Of a stretch of DNA of 19,533 nucleotides, positions 1 to 8,200 are shown in pieces. The translations under genes were made by a program, and so were the position numbers. How positions within the stretch are numbered: the first letter of the stretch is position 1; each line of letters opens with the position of its first letter. Under the pieces are notes generated by a model. That model was given only the letters and a program-made list of their open reading frames with translations, was not told the origin of the DNA and made no database searches. Source of the DNA: Smittium culicis (lineage: Eukaryota; Kickxellomycota; Harpellomycetes; Harpellales; Legeriomycetaceae); assembly GCA_001970855.1 (NCBI GenBank), contig LSSN01006033.1:1-19533 (forward strand). Reading direction: 5' to 3'.

Positions 1-261
1 TAGATGATTGGTGCATCTAGGTGGCAAATGGGGAGTGGGATGGGCTAGTAGTGTAGAAAGGGGAAGGAGCCAATAGGTTTTCGCACGGTGATAGCAAAAT
101 AGGAACTGAATTATTTTGCAGATGAAGAGCGGAAATGGGCGTGGGAAAGCTTGGATGCTCAGAAGCGAGGATAGATGATTGGCAGGATAAGGGAAGTGTA
201 GAGGAATAAGGAATGTGATTGGATATAGGGAGTTTAGGTGCGTCACTAAGGAAGTGGCCAT
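1..261 (-). CDS. Possible 5' end of an unrecognised leftward gene (partial, runs off the window)
   Basis: On the minus strand an ATG at 261-259 opens a frame with no stop for 87 codons up to base 1, so the frame is cut by the window edge. The start context is good for a eukaryote (ATC before the ATG, G after it). The other two minus frames have stops within 1-60. The predicted peptide starts MATSLVTHLN and is rich in Leu, Pro, Phe and His; I recognise no domain. The strand is strongly pyrimidine-rich, like the sense strand of the cyclin gene at 2298, which supports leftward transcription. The same bias also depletes stop codons, so the open frame could be chance. It could be a real first exon, a long leader, or nothing. 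Confidence 0.27.
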   Translation of the reverse strand, partial: MATSLVTHLNSLYPITFLIPLHFPYPANHLSSLLSIQAFPRPFPLFICKIIQFLFCYHRAKTYWLLPLSTLLAHPTPHLPPRCTNHL

Positions 262-940
262 GATGGCTTATGCTCGATAATTACACCTGCACAATATCAG
301 TCAAAGTTGTGTTTGTTAGTCACTAAATTAAGCCAATGAAGGAAGGTATTTGAGTAGAAAGAAAGGCAAGTAGGCAGGCATATCAGTAGATAAAGAGTTG
401 ACGTTTGGGGTTAGTGGTAGTATATACTAACTGAGCATTTAGGGTAAGGATAAGAGGGAGTAGAGAGAGGATGCGAGACATGAGGCAAAAGCGGGTCATT
501 TAGATTTAAGCTATACTAAAAACCGCGAGCTTGTTAAGAACAGAGTCAGCATTAAGGGCAGATAATGCATTATTGGTAATGTTACTGTTACGAGTGGGGC
601 TATTTGGTAAAATTAAGTGTGGATGTAGTGCTGCTGGTGTTAGGGGTATTGCAAGAGGTAGATCTAGCGCTAGGATGGAGGGCGCCAATCGAAGCCCAAG
701 AAAAATATGCACGAACTTTTATTTTTTAGCTGACTCACCTAACTTGTCAACTCTAAAAAGCTATTGGTCTGAACATTTTGATTCCGGTTTCTGCATAACA
801 ACGCAGCCAACCACTGAGCAAAGATAATAAAAATAAAATCCAGTTATTGGCACAAGCCGGCCTATTCCGAAAATGCTCCAGGCCTATAAGGTGTATGTAG
901 AGGTCAGAAAGCTATTCTGGATTTTGTGGTATGGTGATGT

Positions 941-995
941 GGGAGGGGAAGGGAGGGGAAGGGAGGGGAAGGGAGGGGAAGGGAGGGGAAGGGAG
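941..995 (+). repeat. 5.5-copy tandem repeat of a 10-mer GGGAGGGGAA, G-quadruplex prone
   Basis: Five perfect copies of GGGAGGGGAA (941-990) are followed by a half copy GGGAG (991-995). Every unit carries one run of three and one run of four guanines separated by one or two adenines, giving eleven G-runs on the plus strand. Stretches of at least three guanines with loops of one or two bases are the classic pattern for very stable G-quadruplexes. The minus strand would be i-motif prone. The tract also produces an apparent Pro/Ser/Leu repeat in two minus-strand frames, which is an artefact of the repeat. Confidence 0.95.
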
Positions 996-2221
996 ACCGG
1001 GATTCTGGTTTGTAGCGTGTAGAAAAGCAAGCCAATGGGTAATAGGGGTCTAGATTTGCCCTTTTTTTCCAGCATATAGATTTCAGGCTACTAATTCTAA
1101 GTGAGTAATCAACAGGAAATAGACAGCAGGTAGCAGACAACAGACAGCATTCACGGCCTCAGTTTCTCGTAACTCAGATTTGCCCTTAGCCAATACACTC
1201 TATCTGCGCATCAGCGCTCTCATAAGCTAAATAGAAGCGGTGTCATATAGACCTGGTGTAGGATTTTCCTGCTGATGCAAAAGATAAGGAGTGAGTTAAA
1301 GTGTCAGCTATAACGAACGCCAGAATTTGACAACGCAGCCAGAGTCATGTCAACGCAATCAAAATCATATCAGATATAATGTCCATTAGAAAGTCATTCA
1401 GAATGTGTGTCAGTATTGCATTAATCTATTTGAAAAAAAGTGTCAATTAGAAAGAAATTCATAAAATGCGCTAAAGTTAGAAAGAGTGACTGACCAAATA
1501 GAAACGATGTCTTCCCTATTGCGCAATTCTAAAAGAGGAAATAATTCTGAAAAATAATTAGTGTGTAATATCCCCTCCCATCTCGCCCAATTATATCAAT
1601 CCTGCATCTCTTTTTCAACTTTTTATTTTCTTGGAGGAAAAATAAAAAAAAATAGTATAAATACCAGACAAAATACCATCCAAAATAGTCGTGTCCCTAC
1701 CCAGCTACTCGCTACCCACTTTCCCACCTTTTTTTTAACTTTAATTATACTCTTTTTTATACACGTACTTTGATTATTAAAAATGGTTTGGTCTAAACTT
1801 TAGTTCCAACTAATCTTTTTTTTTTTAAAGTTTAAAATCAAAAATTCAAGTTTAATAATTATACCTCCATTTTTATTTCTTGTCTCTGTTTTGACTCAGA
1901 CTATTTTTCTACTTTGCATTAACACTATCCCTACACTTTTCTATAACTTTAAAGCTTACATTCCTTTCAACTCAAATCGCGCTCACTACTGTTAAAACCA
2001 CGATTTTTTAACGATAAATTTCGAACTACTACAACATCCCACTCTATCCTAACTTCTAATTAATAACTCTCGATTTCATCCTTCAAAAAACATCTAGAAA
2101 ATATACTCAGAACCCGCCCATCAAACCACCCCTCCTCCTTTTTTTTTGAAAATTTTATATTAATGGCTATTCGTACTTTTTAGTTCCTAAAAAAAAAAAA
2201 ACTTTACTTCCCTCCGCTCCA

Positions 2222-2230
2222 TATATAAAA
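2222..2230 (+). promoter_or_regulatory. Candidate TATA element for the cyclin gene
   Basis: TATATAAAA starts 76 bases before the cyclin ATG at 2298, between poly-T and poly-A tracts. The placement suits a core promoter, but the region is so AT-rich that a TATA-like string is easily found by chance. Confidence 0.3.
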
Positions 2231-2297
2231 AAAAACAACTTACCTCAGTTTTAAAGGGCCAAAAAAAAATACATTATAATAAATCTTTGGCAAGAAA

Positions 2298-3434
2298 ATG
2301 TTAAATAACCATGTCACTAAAAATCAAAATTCTCTTAAACGCACCTTGTACCCCAATGACTCAAGCTGCAATAACTTAACTGCCCTAAGTCCTAATAAAA
2401 GGCATAAAATTTCTCAAAAACTCCAAAACTTACAACAGTGTAAATCAGAAACAACCCCTGCTTTCTCCCAAAAGCTGCTAAACTTTTCTAATTTACCATT
2501 AGCTATCGCTTCTTTAAGCGAAATTCTCCCCAATACCAGTATACCACCCAACAACAATAACGTAAATTCTCTTCAATTCGCTTTACTCAAAAAAATCGCT
2601 CTTGAAAAGTCCCGCGCTTTAGCCTCTGCCAAGCTCTCTAAACTAGTAAATGTCATAGCCCACGTTCTCAACACCATTCTGCCTTGCAACAATTTTAACC
2701 CCGATATAGCCGCTATTTCCTCTTTTGTATCTAGCTCTTTCCAAGCATCTAAACTCCCTCTCTCTATTTTGGAAGTTGCACTCATTTATATCCTCCGCGC
2801 AAAATCTGCTCTGCTAGCCTCAAACTCTTCCTCTCCCCAACTACCTACCCAGCAATACCCAAACACCCTCGATCGCCCCACAAGCATTCGTCTCTCAAGT
2901 TCTCAAAAGTCTTCCTTAGAAAGGTTCTTCTCCGACTCCGAAAAATTCAAACAGTCTATTCCCATAAATTCCTACCCAAACACTCCTAACTTTGAAGCTG
3001 TCTCCTCTGCAACCACCTCCCCTACCCTAAGCCCAGTAACCCCAATCGCTCTGGATACTACAAACATCACCTTAGTCTCCCAAAACCCAAATAACACCTC
3101 CATCCCTTTTCCCCTGCCAACATCTCCACTAAAACAATCCCTATCTAACGATTTCCCATCCAATGTCTCCCCTAATCACATCCAAACTGTTTTAAATACA
3201 TGTAACAAATCAACTGAATTCTGCAACCGCATCTTCTTGGCCTCGCTAATCTCTGCCTCTAAATTTTGTCTCGACAAATCTCTCTCAAATAAAGCCTGGT
3301 TCAAAATTACCACTTTGCCCACTAGTAACATCAACTCCCTTGAAACTTCCTTCTTAAATCTCATCAACTTCAAACTCTTTGTATCTCAACAACAATTCTC
3401 TCAATGCAGAACTCTAATAGATACCCTTCTTTAA
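2298..3434 (+). CDS. PHO80/PCL-type cyclin (cyclin-dependent kinase regulator)
   Basis: A single-exon 378-residue protein; an in-frame TAA at 2280-2282 precedes the only suitable ATG. The C-terminal part, residues 311-373, matches the second half of a PCL/PHO80 cyclin box: FLASLISASKF (313-323), the SNKAWFKI stretch (330-337), then LETSFLNLINFKLFVS (348-363). An earlier block, SKLPLSILEVALIYILRA (151-168), matches the helix that normally lies close upstream. Between them lies a Ser/Thr/Pro/Asn-rich insert of about 140 residues. Proteins of this family bind Pho85-like kinases in phosphate signalling, morphogenesis and the G1 phase. A basic stretch NKRHK at 33-37 could be a nuclear signal. S31 and S276 sit in full CDK consensus sites (SPNK, SPLK), which suggests phosphorylation. 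The kinase partner and subfamily cannot be fixed from the sequence. The coding strand is rich in C and very poor in G. Confidence 0.75.
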   Translation: MLNNHVTKNQNSLKRTLYPNDSSCNNLTALSPNKRHKISQKLQNLQQCKSETTPAFSQKLLNFSNLPLAIASLSEILPNTSIPPNNNNVNSLQFALLKKIALEKSRALASAKLSKLVNVIAHVLNTILPCNNFNPDIAAISSFVSSSFQASKLPLSILEVALIYILRAKSALLASNSSSPQLPTQQYPNTLDRPTSIRLSSSQKSSLERFFSDSEKFKQSIPINSYPNTPNFEAVSSATTSPTLSPVTPIALDTTNITLVSQNPNNTSIPFPLPTSPLKQSLSNDFPSNVSPNHIQTVLNTCNKSTEFCNRIFLASLISASKFCLDKSLSNKAWFKITTLPTSNINSLETSFLNLINFKLFVSQQQFSQCRTLIDTLL

Positions 3435-3921
3435 TTCTTTTTTTTTTTTTAATTAGTTCTATACTGACCATTTCAAATAAAATATAGTCCTACTTTTTTT
3501 CATCTAATTCTTTCTTTTTCCCCACTAATCAATGCCTTGCTATTTTATTTTATTTTATTTTTTTTAATTAATAAAGTTGATTTGAGTAACTAAGTAAGAG
3601 TTTTCAATATTGAATAAATAATTAAAGCTTTCAAACCAATCATCAGAATTCGAATGATTGTAAAATTATTAACTATTCAACTGAGTTTAAAATAAAAAAT
3701 GCTTTTAGTTTTTATGTAAACACAAAAATCAATCTATAGCCAATAAGAGCAAAGAAAGTCAGAGGCCGTAATATAAATCTATCAATAAAAAAAATAAAGT
3801 GCATTTCTTTTTAATTTCTAAACAAGTATACATTTTTTCAACTATCAAAACTTTTTCATTTTTTTTTTTCGTTTTTCAAAAGGGTAAGATACAGATATCG
3901 AAATAGAGTACTGTGAATACA
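3435..3921. other. Intergenic region: cyclin 3' end and RFC upstream region
   Basis: Very AT-rich spacer between two codirectional genes. It begins with a poly-T run after the cyclin stop, has an AATAAA at 3476-3481 and a TTTTA pentanucleotide run at about 3541-3565. The last 90 bases before the RFC start carry a long T tract (3856-3876) followed by a purine-rich leader. I looked for an ACGCGT box, typical of yeast replication genes, and did not see one here. Confidence 0.6.
3476..3481 (+). terminator. Candidate polyadenylation signal of the cyclin gene
   Basis: AATAAA lies about 42 bases after the cyclin stop codon, behind a poly-T run. The position suits a 3' end signal; chance occurrence is likely in such AT-rich DNA. 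Confidence 0.3.
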
Positions 3922-4935
3922 ATGTCCACAATAATAGATGCATATAAACTGCCATGGGTCGAGAAGTATAGACCAACGCGAATATCAGAGATTGTGGGCA
4001 ATTCAGACACGCTAACGAGGCTGCGCGCAATAGCTAGTTCAGGCAACATGCCGAACCTGCTGCTTAGCGGCGCGCCAGGAATAGGCAAGACAACGAGTAT
4101 CGGATGTTTGGCGACCGAGCTACTGCTGCAAGCGTTCCCTGAAATAACCGACCCGGCAGCAATTAGCGAAATGTATAAGGAGTCAGTGCTCGAGCTTAAC
4201 GCGAGTGATGATCGCGGTATCGAGGTTGTGCGGAACAAGATCAAGCTGTTTGCGCAGAAGAAGCTGAGTTTTATGCGTCCGGGCATGCACAAGCTGATAA
4301 TACTCGACGAGGCGGACAGTATGACAACGGGTGCGCAGCAAGCCCTGCGCCGCATCATGGAGATATACAGCAACACGACGCGGTTTGCAATTGCGTGCAA
4401 TTTGTCGTCAAAGATCATCGAGCCGATCCAGAGTAGGTGCGCGTTGCTTAAGTTTGCGAAGCTGGACAACCAGCAGGTGATCAGCAAGCTGGTGGAGATC
4501 GCAGCGAGCGAGGGGGCCGGGTACGTGCCCGAAGGCATCGAGGCGCTGGCGTTCACTGCGGACGGCGATATGCGGCAGGCGATCAACAACCTGCAGGCAA
4601 CGTACCTCGCGACGGGCCTGATAAATGCGCACAATGTGTACCAGATCTGCGACGTGCCGAACCCACAAGCGATTGCCATGATCGTCGCTGACTGCAGCGA
4701 GCGCCGGTTCGGTTCTGCTGCTGCTGGCATCACCCAGCTGCACCGCATGGGATACTCGGCAATCGACCTGATCACCGGGCTCTTCAGGTCGACGCGCGAC
4801 TGCTCGTCGATCGACGAGCTGACCAAACTCAATTTCCTGCGTGAAATAGGGATCGCGCACATGCGCATCATTGAAGGCTCGCAGTCGCTCAACCAGCTCG
4901 TTGGTCTCATCGCTAAACTCTCCACTCCATCCTAA
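3922..4935 (+). CDS. RFC4: Replication factor C small subunit (yeast Rfc4 / human RFC2 type)
   Basis: A 337-residue AAA+ clamp-loader subunit that helps open and load the PCNA ring at primer ends in the nucleus. Family marks in order: LPWVEKYRP (10-18), Walker A GAPGIGKTT (50-58), ELNASDDRG (91-99), VVRNKIKLFAQKK, Walker B LIILDEAD (125-132), sensor 1 asparagine in ACN (160), the SRC motif (171-173) that supplies the trans-acting arginine, and sensor 2 GDMRQAINNLQ (215-225). GIGKTT and the FAQKK segment favour the Rfc4/RFC2 subunit over Rfc2, Rfc3 and Rfc5. The start is the ATG at 3922; an upstream GTG at 3913 is in frame but unsuitable in a eukaryote. Yeast Rfc4 is slightly shorter (323) and human RFC2 slightly longer (354), as I recall them. 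About a dozen extra residues lie between Walker A and ELNASDDRG (around 68-88). Sampled lines in the second half of the gene have 60-73% G+C, far above the flanks. No intron is needed. Confidence 0.97.
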   Translation: MSTIIDAYKLPWVEKYRPTRISEIVGNSDTLTRLRAIASSGNMPNLLLSGAPGIGKTTSIGCLATELLLQAFPEITDPAAISEMYKESVLELNASDDRGIEVVRNKIKLFAQKKLSFMRPGMHKLIILDEADSMTTGAQQALRRIMEIYSNTTRFAIACNLSSKIIEPIQSRCALLKFAKLDNQQVISKLVEIAASEGAGYVPEGIEALAFTADGDMRQAINNLQATYLATGLINAHNVYQICDVPNPQAIAMIVADCSERRFGSAAAGITQLHRMGYSAIDLITGLFRSTRDCSSIDELTKLNFLREIGIAHMRIIEGSQSLNQLVGLIAKLSTPS

Positions 4936-5291
4936 GCCTTCGATTCATTGCCTTTTTTTTAATTGGGTTCTTTGGTTGGTACGGCTTTGTTTTGTTTTTT
5001 TTTGTTTTGCCTTGTTTTGATTGATTCTTTATTGGATGGATTTGTTTACACCTAAATTTTCTTTCTATAATCATTTCAAAGTTGTTAAATGTCTATAATA
5101 ATAATACAAACCTCTTTTTTAGAAACACATTTTTTTTTATATTTAAAAGTATCTAAAACTGCTATTATAGTATTGCTGATCATTTCTTTTCTTATATTTT
5201 CTCGTCATTTATCGCGGAAATAAAATTAGTTATTTCCAAAGAACTATTTCTCTTTTAGAAAAATAAAAAAGTAAAAGGGACTTTTGCTGGC
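4936..5291. other. Intergenic region: RFC 3' end and upstream region of the coiled-coil gene
   Basis: A T/G-rich stretch at 4950-5045 follows the RFC stop and then turns AT-rich. TCGCGGAAA at 5212-5220, about 72 bases before the next ATG, resembles part of an E2F/SBF-type cell-cycle site but is not a perfect match. No gene is seen here. Confidence 0.5.
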
Positions 5292-8200
5292 ATGAATAGG
5301 AAATTGGCTTCAGGGATTGGTCGCGATGTGTTCCAGCCCACTAATGAGGATATTCCTGGTCCTGGTCAATACGACATCAACGGCAATCCGGAAAATCCTT
5401 ACAAGAACTATGGATTTATAACAAAAACCGATCGCTTCAAAAAAGGTTCAGCTCCTTTTAATTCATATACAAATTTAATCTACTCTCTACATCTAACCTT
5501 TTTAACTGTCAACTTATTTTTGTATTTTAAATATCTAGATTTAATTGATGAAAACGGCGAGCCATATAGCGCCGATAGAGATTCAGTTGCTGCCGATAGC
5601 CGAAGCTCTATTATGTCTGTCAGACCCGCAAAAAGATTGTTTGTCCAGAAATCTAGCAACCAAGCCAATGGTTCCAGTCTTAATCAAGTAATAAAACTCC
5701 TCCTGCCCTACAGTTCCAATCATATCTTTTTATCAACTTTTCGAATTATAAATATGTAATACTTGTGTATTAGATCCCAGTTTCGTCGACGCCATTGTCT
5801 ACTAGGTACTCTTCGATGAATTTAAGAACAGGCGAAAAGCGCAAGCGCTATTTGGATCATATTAACACAAAGTCATCCAGTATAGTCAAGCAAGTCGAGT
5901 CCAAGACCAACGAGCTTTCGAAAATAAAACGCGATTTTGACGAAATGAACAAGAAACTTATCCTTGAAAATGAAGAGCGCCACAAGCGGCAGATAAATGA
6001 GCTCGACGACAAGTACTCGGAACTTATCAATATCCAATCGAAAGAGCTAGGCGATAAAGACGCTAAAATCAACGAGTTGCTCGCCAATCTGGCGAGTTAC
6101 GAGGACGAAATCGAGCTGCTTAGCAATGAGCTAGATATTCAAACAGATTCTGCAAACAAAGTCGCTGGCGATCTTGAGACTTTGCGCTCTGATTATGCCA
6201 TATCCACAAAGTCGCTTGAATCTAAAAATGCACAAGTAGAGAAACTCGAATCGCAAGTCAGCAGTTTGCAAGCGCGTACCGATGAACTCAGCCAATTGCT
6301 CGATACTTCAAAATCCGAAAATAAATTGATTGCTTCGCAACTGGCTGACTCAACTTCTCAGCTTTCGTCGACCAAATTCTCGCTCGACTCTACATTAGCT
6401 GAACTCAAGGACTGTAATAGCCAACTATCATCTTTAAGAAACAAATTGTCAGAAACTGAAAATTCGCTATCCAGCTCAATGTCAGAGTCTGATTCTTTAA
6501 AACATCAACTGCTTGTTTCAAAAAATGATCTTCTTAATACCAACAGCCAACTCGCTAATACAAAAAGTGATCTCGATGCTGCCTTATCGGAACTAAACGC
6601 AACTAAAAACCAACTTATTAGCACCAACCACGAACTTGAATCTTTAAAAATTGAGTTGTCGTCCACAAGCTCGCAATTGGATTCCACCGTATCCGAACTT
6701 ACTACTGCAAAAGCCGACATATCAACCGCTCATTCAAATTTTGAAATCAAAGAAAATGAGCTTCAAACAGCAAAGTCACAGCTAATGTCCGTCGAATCAC
6801 AGCTCCAAAATTTACTCCTCGAACACTCGAATAAAGTCTCTGAGCTCAACAGAGTGATTGAATCAGTTAAAAATGAAAAAGACCAGCTGATTGCCGAAAA
6901 GGACTTTATTAACGCCTCCGAAATCGAATCTCTCAAAACCGAAATTTCTCTGCTGAAAAAAAAGGGACTCGAAGATATCGAATCCCTCGACAAAAAATCA
7001 AAGCTTTTGCTCGAATCAAATATTCAAGAACTATCTCTCAAATTACAAGCTGAAAAGCTGGCCTCAGATAAAAAGTTCACTGAAAAAATTGATGCCCTAC
7101 AAGAATTGTGCTCAACTACAAATGATAGCCTCAGTAAGGCGAACGAAAAGTACTCAGCACAGCTTGCTTCAATCTCAAAGAATATATCCATTTTCAACTC
7201 ATACATGGACAACTGCTTATTAGCAACCGATCATTCTAAAAGCTCACAGTTTAACCACACGCCATTAAGAAGCCCATCTATTGTTTTACCTTCTTCCCCA
7301 GCAATTAATTTTGAACATATAGATCCTACTGATAAAAATTTTGATGAGTTATCTCGCTATTTTACCTCACTTAAATCAAAAGTATCATCACTTATCAATA
7401 ACTACTCTTCGACTCTTGATTCACTCTTTGCCGAACAAATAAAAAATTCTGAAACCCAAAAGAAGCTTGATTTTGAAATTAGTGCATCTAAAAGCCTTGA
7501 AAAAAAACTTCTGGAGTCAAACCAGCAAATAATTAAACTTGAATCTGAAATATCCACACTTATCACTAACGAACAGAAAATGAATGATACTATTGGCGAC
7601 TCAAACAATAAACTTTTAAACTTTGAATCTGAACTCGTTGCATCAAAAAATCTAGTTCAAAGCTTACAAGCTAATCTAGACGACTCAAACCTCAAAGTAG
7701 AGCGCTTGGAAAACGATCTATCACAGTCAATCAAAGAATCTCGTGATCTAAAAAGTAAACTTAGTTCTGCAGCTATGGAAATTTCTAAAGACCAAGAATT
7801 CATTTCTAACTTTAAAAAACAAAATGAATCGTCTCAGCTTATAATTAAAAATTTGGAGCTAAAAATATCTAACTTAGAGAGAGACTACCAGCATGCCAAT
7901 TTGGTATTTTCTGAAAAAATTGCCAGTTTTAAAAAAGACTCGGACCAAACAGTAAAAGACCTTGAACTTTTAATCAAAGAAAGAGATTTGCAAATCCACA
8001 CTTTGCGCAAAAATTACAACTCTGTAAATGACGATTTATCTCACGCTTTGAAGCTTAAATTAGAAGCTGAAGCCGAATCTAGAGATTTGGTTGCAAACCT
8101 CAACGACAAGCACCAAGAAAAAATTAATAGCTATAAAACTTCAATCTCAGATTTGAACCGCGAATCGATTGCAAAATCAAACCAGATATCCGAAATAGAA

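Larger units (their letters stand above)
262..2297. other. Intergenic region without a supported gene
   Basis: About 2 kb lies between the possible leftward frame and the cyclin. Bases 262-1150 are G-rich and C-poor on the plus strand. A G-rich tandem repeat sits at 941-995. From about 1560 the strand becomes pyrimidine-rich, with many runs of T and A (for example 1730-1830 and 2140-2280), typical of an AT-rich fungal promoter region. A TATAAATA occurs at 1656-1663 and a TATATAAAA at 2222-2230. Short open frames in 506-1140 and 1561-1773 are in biased or repetitive sequence and show no domain, so I do not call them genes. Confidence 0.6.

Noticed and set aside
420..460. An AGGGTAAGG string that recalls a telomere repeat
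   Set aside because: It is a single occurrence with no tandem array, inside generally G-rich sequence.
506..827. Overlapping short frames on both strands (506-712 minus, 531-827 plus)
   Set aside because: Neither shows a motif, the minus one begins at GTG and the plus one at TTG, and the region has strong strand bias that lowers the stop frequency.
884..1140. Two minus-strand frames with Pro/Ser/Leu repeats
   Set aside because: The periodic peptide simply translates the GGGAGGGGAA tandem repeat; nothing else in the frames looks like a protein.
1561..1773. A 70-codon plus-strand frame upstream of the cyclin
   Set aside because: It begins at GTG, is built from promoter-like T- and A-rich DNA, and encodes a peptide without a domain.
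3913..3921. A GTG start three codons before the RFC ATG
   Set aside because: GTG initiation is not expected in a nuclear eukaryotic gene. The ATG at 3922 gives a normal N terminus shortly before LPWVEKYRP.
3876..4925. A 349-codon open frame on the minus strand opposite the RFC gene
   Set aside because: It mirrors the RFC coding sequence, which has high G+C and so few antisense stops. Its peptide shows no domain, while the plus strand carries every RFC motif.
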